Assembly (NCBI GenBank): GCA_964007475.1
Contig: OZ023274.1
Location: 92,837,213 to 92,901,212 of the forward strand
Source: Hybos culiciformis
Taxonomy: Eukaryota; Arthropoda; Insecta; Diptera; Hybotidae
DNA length: 64,000 nt
Direction: 5' to 3'
This document shows, one piece after another, positions 25,293-39,300 of the stretch. Each line of letters begins with the position of its first letter. Positions within the stretch are counted from its first letter, which is position 1. The notes beneath the pieces were generated by a model. The model was not told where the DNA came from, did not search any database, and was given only the letters and a program-made list of their open reading frames with translations. The position numbers and the translations under genes are program-made.

Positions 25293-28200
25293 AATTAATA
25301 ATACGTCAAACTGTTTATCATAAAAATTAATCAATTTCATATGTCTACTTAATAAAGTGTTTAGTTATCTCAATTTAGACAAAATAGTCTATCCAATAAT
25401 AAAACTGATAGTATAATTATTTTATTTTTGTTTACATTATCATTGTTATTTTCTATCATCAACAGATAATAATAATATGTTGTGTTTAGATAGAAAAAAA
25501 ATAATCATTAATCAGAAAATGTATTATTATGAATTTTTTTTTTATATCCTACGAACAAACAAACTTATGTGCATATATACATCATACAAGAGTATTTTGG
25601 TAAAATTAAATTTTTTTTTTACTTTTATTATTAAAAAAATTATTTATATAAATCTATGTATATACCTAACATCAAAATTATATCAGTTTCATTAAAACAA
25701 AATAATAATGAACATAAAAAAACATTAACCTGAATATAATTTAGAAAAATAAAAAAAAATGTTCATACTATATTAAAAATACTTCTTATTTTCATTTAAA
25801 AGTTAATATTTTGTAAACTAGCAAGGTATATTTTTATTAGATTGTGATGGCCAATGATCAACTATTAGGTTCAAGAGTTTGAACGGTTTTTCGGTATTGT
25901 AAATTGTCCTTTTGGTCTATTGTACTATTCATACTGTGATAAAAGCCAAGATTTTAATTAAAATTCAAATAAAATATTTTATAATCTAAAATTTGTTTTG
26001 TCAGTGAATCATTGAATTTTTTTTTTTTTTTTTTTTGATAATGGAGGACCATTAAAGAATATAATCATATCCGTTTAAACTCTGAACTTACTTATAAAAT
26101 AGTGAATAACTCAATTTAGATTATTTAATATTCAAAGTATTAGGCATGAATTGTCAACAAATTTTCAGAGTAATTATTAATTGTAATAAAGAGAAATTAA
26201 TTTTAAAGTTAATGATTAATAACAAGTAGTTATTTTTACTATTTAATTGAAATTGAAATTAATCTTCTAATAACATGTTTATAATATGTACAACATAGTT
26301 ATTGAAAGCACTTACTATTGAAAGATATTGATTAGGTTTATTTTATTATTTTTATGAAAAATAATGGCAAAATAATTAATGAGTAACAATAAAGGAATCC
26401 AAGTTTCGATGAAATAGAATAGAATTTAATATTCAATATTTTTGAAGCATTAAAAAGTGTAATAAAAATTAAAATTCTGCACGATTTAGAAATATTCAGT
26501 GAAATGGATACAAGTTTTTCAAATATAGGTACCAAAAATAAAAATTATTTTTTGTATTTTATTTTATCTTATTTTATTATATTTAGTTAGGTGCTTGTGG
26601 GGAAAATATGAGAATTTCATTATGTTTAATTAAAAGAGATAGCACAATATACATCGAGATACATACATGTATTATGTATGTACATTCACATATTATGTGA
26701 ATTATGTGAATTTAATGAAAACAAACCAACTTTATTTAACACAATTCTATGTATAATATATATTGTTCTTGCAATTCATTCTCAATGATTGGATAAAAAA
26801 GAAAATAAAAATTTTTTTTTTTGTTTATTTTTAATTATTTTGCACAATGGAAAGAAAAAGGATAAGATAAAAGATAATCGAATTGATAATTTCATACATT
26901 GATAGTTTATTATTTTAATATCTTATTTAAAAAAAAAAATAAATAAATTAAATAAATGAGATAAGTCTGATTTCCATCGATTTGAATGAAGAAGCTAATG
27001 AAATATTTTAACAATATTTCTAAACTTTTTAATATTATTTACATATTTTAAATTTTCTGGATAATAATTATAAATATACAAGTATTAAAGTAATAAAATC
27101 ATTAAGAGTCCACTAGAGTAAAATAGACTGTTCGTAGAGATTCTGTACCTTCCTTTTAAATAAACAGATTTTTGTAGTTAAAAGATGCCTCGAAAATGTG
27201 AGAGTAAATTTGCATCTAGTTAACTAAATTGAAAGCTAAAATTAATTGTCAGGATTTTTTTTTATACATATATACAGTAAGTATGTATAATTTTTATTTT
27301 ACGATAAATTAGTGAAGAGTAGAGTGCACTGTATAATTTATAAGTACGAACTTTTATTTCTGATACATTAATAATAAATTACTTTAAGAAAATTCAGAAA
27401 ATTTATTTTCAACACAAAAAAAAACTAGGTAAAAGTATTTAAAAATATATAAAATATTATTTTTCTTCAAAGTAAGTATAATTTATTTACAATGTTATTT
27501 AATTGGCAATCAATCATTATTAAATTAAATGAATAAAAGCTTCTTTTGAGTATTTTGATGAAAATTATTTTTAATCTATTATGTTCAGAAATTTGTATGG
27601 AAAAAAAATAAAATAAAATAAAATCCAATCAAAACACATAAATAATAATTGTAAAGCAATTTTAAATAAAGAGAAATATTTTTTTCTGATTATATAATTC
27701 TAAAATTAGAAAAAAAAATGACGATAACGTTAAGATTTTTATTTTTGCTTTTCATAAACATTTACGTATAATAATTGAAGATTTTTTTTTATTTGTCTGT
27801 CATCATGTCCATATTTTTATTATTTTTTTTGTTAAAAGCTCCGCCGGTACTGTTCTTAGCTTTCAATTTTTTATTATCAAATGTATTTAAATACATTTAT
27901 GTAGAAAATAGACATACATTCAATTAATAAATACAATTTTATTTGAATGATCACTAAAAAAATTATTATTTATGTTTATTATCTCATAAGATTTCAATGT
28001 CAATGTACAAGGTGAACTATTTTAGATTTTTGTATAATTGTGAACAAAAAAAATTGATACAGACTCCCACAATATTATAATTTAAATTCTCATTTGCACT
28101 CCAAAATATTCTAACAGAAATTTGAAGAAGATATCATAATACTTTTTTAAATCAATGTGCTTCATCGAATTTCATCTAAAATACGAATCTGCTTAATTAT

Positions 28201-28590
28201 TTCAAAAAAAGGTATAGTAATTTTAAATTGGTTTTCCAACAAAAGTTTTTCCTGATATTCTATTTTTAAAGACATTTGGAACATAATATTTTTTTCACAT
28301 CACATATATTTTTTTCTTAAAATTATTTTGTTTTTAAACAAAAAAAAAATTGCAATAAAATATCTGTAATAATTAAGACTGTCGTCTGCAGTTTAAACTA
28401 AATAATAATAAAATAACAATTTATTAAAAATAAAAAATAATTGTATAATATTTAATTTATTAAAAAGAAGTTTTCAATATAATAAAATTTTGTTTTTCAT
28501 ATAAAAACTATAAAAATATTGTGTGGTCAATTTGATTTCTGAGTAGAAATACAATATAATATAATAAAAATTGTGGTTGTAGTATAAATT
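25293..28590. other. Gene-free AT-rich sequence
   Basis: No supported gene. A weak exon-like stretch lies on the minus strand at about 25867-25940 (see findings). The rest is homopolymer-rich. A GC-richer patch at 27838-27865 has no recognisable identity. Confidence 0.5.
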
Positions 28591-29191
28591 CACCGAGAAA
28601 AAGGTTGCTATAATGTTTGTATAACCCTGGCTATGTAAATAGCTCCAATGGAACTAGAGGATGGTTTTTGGTAATAATTGGTTCATATTATATGACTGTA
28701 ACAAAATTCGTCAAAATTATAAGAAACCAAAAACAAATTTTTTTATTACGCCATCGAAAAACTATTGGTGTTAAAGTGTTCTGATGAAAAGTTTTTCATT
28801 TTTCAACAACAATGGAAGAGAAATTTTTTCCAATTTTTTTTTTATAAGAATAAATTACCATCAAGCTCACCTGATTTCAATTGATTTAAATTTTTTCTTT
28901 AGTCATAGAATGATGGCATTTAAGCCATATTCAAGAATATTATTATCAAGACTTGGGATGAAATTCCAACGGAAGTTGTGCATTCAGCTTGTGATAGTTC
29001 TAAAAGGAGATTATGACTATAGAAAAGAAGGCTAAACGGGGAATAATTCAAAAACATTATTTCCACATAAAGTGTTGGAAATAAAACATTCTGCTTCTGT
29101 CAAATTGTTGTTTCTATGAGAACTTATAAATAAAACAACATTGTGCATATTTTTATTATTAATCGCAAGAGCTGAGTTTTTTTCCGTGTGG
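28591..29191 (+). mobile_element. Decayed Tc1/mariner-type element (borders approximate)
   Basis: A degraded Tc1-like transposase C-terminus (28804-29038) is framed by loosely inverted sequences: CACCGAGAAAAAGG at 28591 and, at the other side, a stretch ending at 29191 whose complement reads CCACACGGAAAAAAA. These ends fit only imperfectly, and the TA target duplication is visible at the right side only. The borders are therefore a best guess; the transposase relic itself is the stronger evidence. Confidence 0.5.
28804..29038 (+). pseudogene. Tc1-like transposase C-terminal relic
   Basis: One continuous frame from 28804, interrupted by several stops (first at 28882-28884), keeps the landmarks of the end of a Tc1-type transposase in the right order and spacing. 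LPSSSPDFN matches the (WP)S-SPDLNP-IE block that precedes the last catalytic residue. IIIKTWDEIPTEVVHSACDSS matches the (AW)-x-x-IP-x-E-x-x-x-x-L-V-x-SM block, and KRRL follows. The catalytic Asp/Glu region just after SPDFN is destroyed by stops. This is a dead remnant, recognised by motif only. Confidence 0.72.
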
Positions 29192-29989
29192 TATATACAC
29201 TATATTACATTAAACAATTTTGAAGTATAATAGCCCACATAAATAAATAACATAACTATATGAAAAAATAAAAAAAAAACATGTAGAATGTCACGGCTAA
29301 GTAAAAAAAAAAAATTTATTTTTATTTTTTTTAATTAAAAATAACACAACTCAATTAAATTGTCAGGAAAAAACAATGAATGTTGTGACCATCATATCCA
29401 AGTAATCTATTACTAGATAAATAATTGTGTCCCTATTATAATTGAGATTCACAGCATTTTATACCGATAGCTCCATCGTATCGTAAAAATGTCATTAAAG
29501 CTTCCTCTTATGCGTAAAATTAAAAATTAAAAATAAAAAAAAATTTGCATGAAAATTATACTGCTATAGAAAAAATCACGTATTTTAATATTTTACTTTA
29601 AAAGAATAAAGCAAAAAGTTATTTTACATTTAATTATTTTCTATTTGTTTGACCTAAAAAATAAATAAATGTTTTCAACTTTGTTTTATATTTTTTTTAT
29701 TATTTCCACCACGGTAATGTTGTCTTTTTTTCATTTAAAAAAATAAAAACAAATTCTTTTCTAACTTTTGTAGAATAAAGCAAAGTAAAAAAAAAAAAAA
29801 AGGAATTAAATAAACAAATTCAAAAAAAAATTTTTTTATGTAAAAATTAAACTATGTACTTAAGTGCCTACATGTATAAGTATTATATATTTTCATATTA
29901 AATTTTAAATATTATTATTTTGTAAAACAGCTGTTCATATTTCTATGTGTTCTTGTGAAAACAATGTAAAATTGGGAAACTTCAATTTG

Positions 29990-30382
29990 TGGGCTCTTTC
30001 TGCAGTAGTACGAAAAAATTTCAATTGCTTTCACATCGGCTCATACCATAATTTGTTATCTTGAGAGGCGTTCAACGTCACACCCATACTTCGTCAAAAT
30101 TCCCAGATGTGATAGAACGAGCTTTGGAGATTCGTTTTCAATTCGCACCTCGAGAATGTGAAATGCTCTCCCTTCAAAATTGTTCCCTACAGCTGGCGGA
30201 CGTTTGATTTACGACTTGCGCCGCTTTAAGAAGAGTGTAAATGATTGTAAATGATTACCTACTGACTGTCCCACTTTTTAATCCCGTCTAAATTTCCTGT
30301 CCCCATTATCAAATCCATACTTCTTTAAGTATAAAAGGTATCCCACCTAGTGATTTAGTAACTTTAATAAAAAAAAAAAAAA
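29990..30382 (+). mobile_element. 5'-truncated non-LTR retrotransposon (LINE), 3' end
   Basis: This segment carries the end of a reverse-transcriptase reading frame (30060-30254), about 115 bp of 3' untranslated sequence and a terminal A tract (30369-30382), the standard layout of a LINE insertion truncated at its 5' side. Upstream, 30003-30047 encodes a fragment (KNFNCFHIGSY) resembling the preceding conserved stretch but in another frame. Base composition is clearly richer in G+C than the flanks. The target-site duplication could not be recognised. Confidence 0.75.
30060..30254 (+). pseudogene. C-terminus of a LINE ORF2 (reverse transcriptase)
   Basis: The frame from 30060 reads LERRSTSHPYFVKIPRC, later FGDSFSIRTSRM, then an in-frame TGA (30159-30161), then NALPSKLFPTAGG and YDLRRFKKSVND, ending at TGA 30252-30254. 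This is the familiar tail of jockey/CR1-like ORF2 proteins (RR-(S/T)xxHPYxVxIPR … F-xx-S-FFxRTxRLWNxLPxxVFP … YxLxxFKxxV). The TGA replaces the Trp codon of the RxWNxLP motif by a single base change. In the family this region follows the catalytic palm domain and has no catalytic residues of its own. Confidence 0.75.
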
Positions 30383-30384
30383 TC

Positions 30385-33300
30385 ACTGAAAGAAACTGTT
30401 TAAAAATTGTTTAGAAAATTATGCAAATTTAAGATTCCATATCGAAATTCATGGTGAATTATGTTTTAGCTTTATTTCTGGGTTTATTTTTTTTTGCTTC
30501 GCCTTACAACTCTCACTCGTACTTTCACCCTGGATCATCATTTTCTAACATATCAAAAATCACTTCATTCAAATTTGTATTAGCTCGTAACATTTAAATC
30601 GAATCCAAAATCATTTTTTTCGTGTGCAGGCCTCTTAACACGGAAAAACATTAATTGTAGAACTTTTTTTTTAGTATGTTCTTATTTTATAATTTTATTA
30701 ACGGTATAAAAATTCGAATTTCCTTGGTTTTTATTATTTTTATAAGTTTCAATTCATCTTAGTTTTCATTTTTTATTGAGTTTATATTTTTTTTATTGCA
30801 ATAAAGAAGAATACTTATTTAAAAAGAAAATAAAAAGTGTTGAACAAATTTTTATATTCTTTTAATTGGATTGTTATTTTTATTCCACATCTTGAATTTC
30901 GCCAAAGCATAAAAGGGAAATATTTTCGATTTTTTTTTAATGGAATCTACAGTAGTTTTTAGCCCGTTTTCCATCAAAAATTCAAAAACGGTCTATATGT
31001 CTGTCGGTCCGTCTGTCCCGTCTGTTAATAGTTGAATATTTGTAAGCTTGTAACTATTAAACTACTTGATCGTTTCGATGCCAAAATACGCGCATTCTCG
31101 TACACTTTCATCCAAGCCAAAGAGTAAGATTTTCCGGCGATTGGCGAAGGGTCGAAATCATTTTCGTATAAAATTTATATTGTTTTAAATTTTTGAATAG
31201 ATTCGGATGAAAATTAATATGTAGGAAGATGGATATCGATAAAAGGGAACTAAGGACTAAGGATTCGGCTGGGGGGGAGGCACTGAGATTGGAAAGCTGG
31301 TATATAAACAAAAAGCGAAAAAAATAAATAATTCCCCAAATATTTTAAATTCAAATCTTGAAAGCGGGCTCTATTTTTCATTTGTGAGGCACTGTTCTAT
31401 ATTTTTTTAAATATTTACATAAATATGTTGATGAACATTATAAACGAAAATTTATTTTAAATTCCAAGAAAAAGAATAGGAAATTCAAATTTGTTTGATA
31501 TAAATGTAATTGGAGCTCGAATTGGAATAAATAAATTTATTTTTATGATTTGATGGGAGAAGATGGAATAGAATTATTGATCAACTCTTTTTAGGGAAGA
31601 ATTGAAATTTGTGAAAATTTTTATTTTCAAAGAAATAAAAATTTGTTTTTTTTAAAATATTGTTTTGTTAAATTAAAGAAAATAAAGAAAAACTGCTAAT
31701 TACATAATATTACATTATAAGTTTGAATATTTTCTAAGGGATGTGAAGTTATACATAGCCCCACAGGAAAAGGTTTTATGTAGATGGATTACGAGAAACA
31801 GGTTATGGTTTCTGTACTCGCCGGGAAAAATTGTCAAAAAGTAAACGAAAGTCCATGCTATGTATGTATTTTGTTCCGATTTTAAAATTATCCGAAAATT
31901 CTATTCCCGTTTCCATTTGAGTGAATTTCTATTGAATTTCATCAAAATAAGAATTTGAAAATAGGATTTTGAGGCAAAAATCGGTACGGAATACTTTAGG
32001 ACTTTATCAGGTCTATTATAAAAATGATTTAATTATTAAAAATTGAAATAAAAAAAAATTCCTTTTAAATGTCATCATATTTAATTAACAATTTAAGCAA
32101 AAAAAAAAAAACTTGTTATTATATTATTTTACTTTTTTTTATTTATTTTTTAATTGATTGTACCTAGATTGATATTCAAGATTTAAGAAAAAAAAAATAA
32201 AAATATCATCATTATTTTCAAACGCTGAAAAAAAAATTATAAAATTTATACATACATACATAAGTAAATATAGATTTTAGAATTGAAAACCTGAAATGTG
32301 AAAAAAAAATATATATATTTAGGCCAAAGCATAATACGAGCAAAAAAAAATGCATGAACATTATAATATTTATATAAATAAATATTAGAAAAATCATTCA
32401 TCTAGCGGGCATTGTTCTGGAAAATTATTTCCACTTTTTTTTTTTTACAACTTATGCGTCAAACAAGCATGTACATACAATGTATAGTGTAATCACGTTT
32501 CGTTATTTTTTTTTTCTTTTTTACACATTGACACAATTTTTTTTTTTTTGTTTAATTTTCCTTTCTCAATGATGTGCTTCAACATAAAAAAAAAAGAAGA
32601 AGATCCAATCAAAGTACCTACCTATGTGCATAAGTATAGGAAAAAAAAAATTGTTTAAGTTGGAAAAACTTAATTATGCTTTTGTTTTAGAATCTGAATG
32701 AAAATTGGCACAAAAATACATAAATTTGTTAAAAATTAAAAACAATTTTTTTTTCTTAATTTAGATTTTTCAAACCTTGGTAGGGACAATCAATTGTAGA
32801 GAATAATTTTTGTATATACCAACATAATTGTCATTGCCAAACTTAAAATTTATTATTTTTATTAGAAATTTTTTTAAATTTTCTTTATTCATACGAGGAT
32901 GCTGTGTATATGTGCAAGATTTATGCATCCGAGGTAAAGGAAAAGCTATTTATACTGTTAGAAAAAAGTTTTCATAAGTAGTTATTATTTTCATATTATT
33001 CATTGTTTTGATTTTTTTCAATTTTCTTGCTTGTTTTCATGATTCGGATTAAACCGAATTGAAATTTAAAAATTAAATTAAATTTCTTGTTTAACATGAA
33101 AAGGTTTTGCTAACTTACTTAAAATAGAGATATCCTTTTGCATCATTCATTAATTTGGATTCCATTACATCTATTTCTTTAAAGTTATTATCAATATTTA
33201 GGTCAATCTTAATTAATAACAAATGTCACATTTCTCATCGATTGAGTTATTAAAAATCAAAGTTCAAAAAATATATTTTAACTTTTATACCTAATAAGAA

Positions 33301-36300
33301 ATTAACCAAATTTATGTTATTAGAATGAAATGAATTATATACTAAGAATTATACTCAGATAAGACTTAACATAAAACAGATATTTTTAAATATTCTTTAA
33401 ACACAAAAAATTGAATTATGACAACAATACTATTAATTTTTATTTCGTAACATAATTAGATTAAGTGATATATATTTTGTTGTCATAAAAAAAAAATTCA
33501 ATATTAATACTTGGTAATCGCTTAAGGGTTTTATGATTTCTTTCAAAAAAAAAAATTCTTTTAATTGCTCTTCAAATATTTCAATCATTGTTGACCTTAA
33601 TATCTCACCCAATTGATAACATTTTAATTTAAAAGAAACAATGTTTTTTCAACAAAACTTTATTGTGTGTTATTATATACATTTTGTGTGTATATTACAT
33701 ATGTAATTCTAATCAACTCCTCAATCAATTTGTTCCATTTTCCCATTTTTTTTTTTATCGACTTGTTATTAATGGATTAATTATCATAATATAAAGTTTT
33801 ATTAATCCTCTCAAATAAAGTTAAAATGTTTTAAATGAAATATTTTGAAATCTAGAAAGGCCTTATGGCAGACCTATTCAGATCTCTGATCTTCTAAGAA
33901 AAATGTTTGTTACGCCTTTATGTGTGTGGAATTCGAACAAGAAAATTTGTTGCAAAGTATGAAACTCAAATCCCTATATCACAAACGAAAATGTAATGAA
34001 GTTTAAGGTTTTTGTGATAATATGTTAACATTTAGTAAACCCAATTATGGTTCAACTAGTATAATTAATGAACCTTATTAATATTTCTTTTAAAATCGAT
34101 TTATATTTTCAAATTTTCCTCAGCAGCTGTTCAACATTCAATCCAAGTACATGAGTTTTCAATGATTTTGTGTATAGGCGGATTGTCAGAATTTTTTAAT
34201 GTTGGCGTGAGAAAAACTTTGAATATTCAACTATATAGTTATGCTTTTAAAAGAATTTAAAAATAAAAATAATAAATGTTATACTGAATTTCATCCTATT
34301 TCACCTACAGAGAATAAATTTCTTAGAGCTTACATACAATAACTGGTTTCTGTCAAAATAGAACAAAAATTGATTTAATGAGAAATGCAATTTATTTTTC
34401 TCGTAAATAAGATATTTTGATATGAACAAATATTTTTTTTTTATTCTTCTTAACTAATTCATTTTATGTTAAAAATACATTTAAAGCATAATTTAATATA
34501 CGATAAAACGATTTCTAACCCCAAATCCAGACGTTTTTTTCTACGAAAATTATGAAAAATCAATAACACAAGACTTTCCTTGATGATGAAAGAAAAAATG
34601 TGTCCCCAATTTGAAAGATTATTTATTATAATGCTGGTGTTTGGTTTATTATATACGGACAACTTAATTCCTATATCTTCTCAGCCCTTTTTTTCAATTA
34701 TACAATCAAAAAAAAATTTTTTTCTTCTTAATTTCTTTTAAAATATTATAAAAAGAAATGGGTTTTTGCTCTTAAAATTTTAAGATAACGAAAAGAATAT
34801 TTTTATTTTAAGAAAACAATTTCTTTTTATTTTACATCATCATTTAAAAAAAAAATAATAATTTAAGTAAAGAAGAAAAAAAAAATTAGAAAAAACTGTG
34901 ACTGATTTTTATGCTGGAAAAAAAAAGTTTAGATACCTTATATATAAATTTTATGCAGATCTTTAAATGAATGCTTTTTTTTTTTTAAAAAAATGTCCAT
35001 CAGGATTTCTATTTTATTCCCATTTTAAGCTGCAGTCTTTTTTGATTTTTAAAATAAAAAACAACCAACTGCAATGTGCACAACGATGAAGAGAGTTTCG
35101 AGTTCTAATTGTAAAAGGTTTAGTAGAAAGTTTCACGAAAGAACAGAAGAAGAAACCCTTCAGAATTTTTAGGAAAAATTTTTAAGTTTCATATAAAACA
35201 ATTAATGACTACAAGCCATTCTGAATAAGATTTATTTTTACAGAGATTTTTTACGATAGAAAAAAAATTGGATCGATAGTAATATATTATTTCAAAAATT
35301 TGAAAATCTCATTTTCATGAGGATTGTTAATTCTTATCCGCGAGAATTCGGGAAAATTTTGATATAGAACTATACCTACACGTACGTTATAATTCAAAAA
35401 AAAATTAATGATTTTTATTTAAAAAAAAGATCAAAAGATTTTTTATTTTTATTTTTCATTTAAAACAAAATAATCAATAAATTTATTATTTATTGTTCTG
35501 TTTTTATCCCGTGCTAATGGTTTTAACAAAAATATCATTTATTTTTTTTCAAATAAATAATTTTTTTTTTTTTTATATTGTTATATAATTTTTGATGTTT
35601 ACATAAATAGGCGTGAAGTAATTAAAATTAAAATTTATGTTTATATGGAAAATAATGAATTAAAAAAACAAAAAAATTGACGCCTGATAACAACCATTTA
35701 TGCTTAACTTTTAACAAGACTTATCACTAAAATATTTGATTTTCTATGAACGTCCACCAGAATGTCAAACATGTTGTTTAACGCTTTTTATTTTATTTTT
35801 AAAAAAGAATGTATATTTAATAATGTTTACATCGACTGGTTTGTGGATGTATACTGCACCAGCGATGAAATATTCGTACTAAGTATACTTCTAACTAGCA
35901 CTGATTAAAAATACTTAATAGCTACGTCTATTTTTCCATACAAAATTTTTAACAATTAGTTTGCAATTTGACGTCTCAAAATTAATCATTTCTGGCTGTA
36001 GAAATTTAATATCACTTCCAATGAATTCGATCAAACCATATGAAGTTAAAAAATAATTGGTTATCGTTGCGAGTAAATCATATTCGAAATTCAATTGAAA
36101 ACTCAATTTCATTTAATATAATATATGCAAAATATGATTTTATCTGTGAAAATAGCATTATTATTATTACCATAAAGAAATGGCATGCCAAGATAATTTT
36201 ATTAATTTTTATTTTTTTAAATTATGGCAAAAAATGTTAAATCCTCAACTATCAAAAGTGTATTTCCTAAATAAGTAACTATAAGAACAAAAATATTATT

Positions 36301-39300
36301 ACTTATTATAGTTTATTTTTATTTTTTTGCTTTATTTTATAAAAATAAATGATTTTCTTATCACGTTTTTTCTTTGAAAAGAAAATTAATTTTTTTTTTT
36401 TGCAAAAACCTTGAAGAAAGCCGACAAACCGGCTTTAAATTTTATTAAATTTTTTTAATTGTATATGCATATTATATTTATTGTCACGTTCTTCTTTCAT
36501 TTTTTTCTTTCTTTCAACTTACACATAATAAATAAATACTTTTTGTTCTAAAAATATTTTTATTTTCATGCTGACCCGTATTTGGTCTAAGCATCATCGT
36601 TGTATATATAAGCAAAAATTTACGTGACATATAGAATTTATTTGGTTAAAATTTCGAAATAGAAACAGAAAAAAAAACGTAAACTATCTTCAAAATTAGA
36701 ACAGAAGACAGAAAAATTTTCACACAATATCATATTAGAATTATTTCTTAAATTTTATATTTCTTATTGGGCGCAGGTTTTGTCAGCCAATGCCTTCTGC
36801 AATTGAAATTCTTGGCTCGGGCATAAGTAGTGACTATACTCAATATTTTCAGATCGAATCAAAGCGAAAAATATTATTTGAATTTTAAATGAGGGTACTT
36901 AAAAAAAAAAGATACACTTAAAAAATTACATTTAAAACGATTTAAAATAATATTATTAATGTTTACAAAATATAATTTTTTGTTTTTCTGATTTTTTAAT
37001 TTTAGTGGGGGCATACCTAAATTTATTACATCAAAATGAAGATATAATTTTTTTTTTTTGATTATGCGAATTAAAAAATTTAATTCACCGACAAAAACAA
37101 AAACAAAAAAAAATGAGATGAAAATTTTTTTTTAAAAACAAAAAAACAAATTTAATTGATTATCATAACAATTTAGGTTATTTTATGTAATTCTCTTGAA
37201 GGTCAAGTGCCTTTTTTGCCTCAAAAACAAAAAATTGTTATTTTTTTTTTTACATTATTTTTTCACAAAACATAAAAATATTATTGGGAAAGATTTTCAA
37301 AACAAAAAACAAAAAACAAAAAAAAAAATTGTGTATAAATCACTGAAAAAAAAAACATTGATTTAAGAATGATTTATTTTCTTTGATATAATTTCAAAGT
37401 TAATAAGATTTTGAAAGAAAAAACAAAAAAAAAAAAAAGATTCATAACGAAATTGAAAAAGATTAAAATGAAATTTAATATTTTTTTTGTTTTGTAAAAT
37501 TATATTCTTTATGCAGCAAAAATCAATCTTCCTACACGCAATAAAAATTTAAGAAAAAAAAAAAATTATTCAGAGCAGCAAAATTAATGAAATTTATTAA
37601 AATAAAAAGTTGTGAAATTATCTGTGTAGGTTACGAAAAATAAAGTGTTAATTTCTTGATTTATGAAAATAATAATAAAAAAAAAATATATACATATACT
37701 TGTATATATAAAAAACAATTTACTAAATTGAACTGAACGCATCACAGAATTTAGTGCGCCAATCTTTAATTTTTAATGTAATTGAATATTTTTGTTCTTT
37801 TTTTTCAGTTATTTTTCCTCTTGGAAATTTTGCCTTTTTTCCCTCCCTTCTAATAAATTATTAAAAAGTCATTAGCAAAATTTTGTTTCATTCATTTTTA
37901 TATATTTATATGAATGAAATTTGTAATAAAACCTGTAATAAAGGAAATGTCAAAATTTTATTTATGTATTAAAAAAAAAAAAGAGGCGTTCTGAAATTAG
38001 CCACAGATTAGATACTTTAAAAAAAATTATTGAAATAAAACTGATTATTAAAAAAAAAAAAAATTAAAAAAGAATCTGTATATTGGCGCCAAATATTATT
38101 TTGTATACCAAGCAAAAGAGATAAAATTCTACACTCAGACAATAATTGGAATATTGAAATATTTTTTCGGATTTTTCCTCGGAATTTTCGATATTTTCAT
38201 AGAAAAAAAAACTTTTTTGGTAAAGTCTAAAAGTTGACTTGATTAACATTCAAACATCGTATACTTAGAATATAGGTACATATTTGATCTAAATACAATT
38301 TCAACAAAGTAATCAAAAAGATATTATTAAAACGAAAAAATATAATTTATTCATAAAAAAAAAAAAATAATTAAATACAAAAATTTAAACTTTTAATTGC
38401 TATTTGTTCACAGCATTGTTATATTGCTATTAATTTCTATATGATCTAATCAAAGTACAATAAAATTTTAAATGAAGGATCAGTCAATCTTAGTTCCGTA
38501 ACATACAAGATTTTAACAAAATTTATTTAAAACTCCTATTTTTACATGGATTTGGGACTTTATAAATAATATGTAAATTATTCTCCACTCCTAAATACAA
38601 TTTTAAAGTATGTTGCACTTTAAAGAAATAAATCAAGTTAAAACTATGTATGAATTATCTCTACAATGATGTAAATATGATGTCATCGATATAATCTCAG
38701 CCTATTATATTGAGTATTTTATAAATTATTTGTGTTAAAACAATAATTAAAATCATTATATATTTTACAAAACTTTATAAATGAGTAATTTAAATCTTTT
38801 TTTATTTTTTTTTGCAGGTAATAATGATTTAATATTTATGAAATTACAATTTAGCTGTAAGTAATTCAAGTGTGTAATTAAAAAAAAAAAATTAATATTT
38901 AATGAACATTAGATCACAGTTCTTTGGCTCCATGCACTTTTCATATTGTAATGCAGAAAATAAAAATTTCCTACTCAATAAAATCATAAAATTTATATAA
39001 AAAAAATTAATAATTTTATTCAAATTGTGAATTTTTGAAATGTATTAAATTACAAAAACTTGTGTGTTTTTAAATAAAATATACCTATATAAAAAAAAAC
39101 ATTGAAACCGCATTAAAATCACACTATCAAAATACTTCCACCAAGATTTAAATATAGGAAATTTATTCAAATTTCAATTTTATTTGTATTTTTTTTTGTT
39201 TAAAACCAATTACAAAATCTTAAATCGTTGTCGTAATTATTTATCAAAACAAGAACAAAATTTTTAAATATTATTTACAAAGTTTTTTTTTTTTTTTAAA

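Noticed and set aside
26338..26535. Hydrophobic minus-strand frame that could suggest a chemoreceptor fragment
   Set aside because: Hydrophobic frames arise readily from AT-rich DNA, and no conserved motif or splice context supports it.
36805..36825. Match to the 18S rRNA motif GAAATTCTTGG, and a loose resemblance to U5 snRNA nearby (36835-36865)
   Set aside because: The match covers about 11 bases, and neither the flanks nor the conserved U5 loop are present.
38817..38870. Acceptor-like TTTTTTTGCAG followed by a donor-like GTAAGT, considered as mim exon 2
   Set aside because: The frame required after the mim donor meets a stop within five codons and shows no I-BAR similarity.
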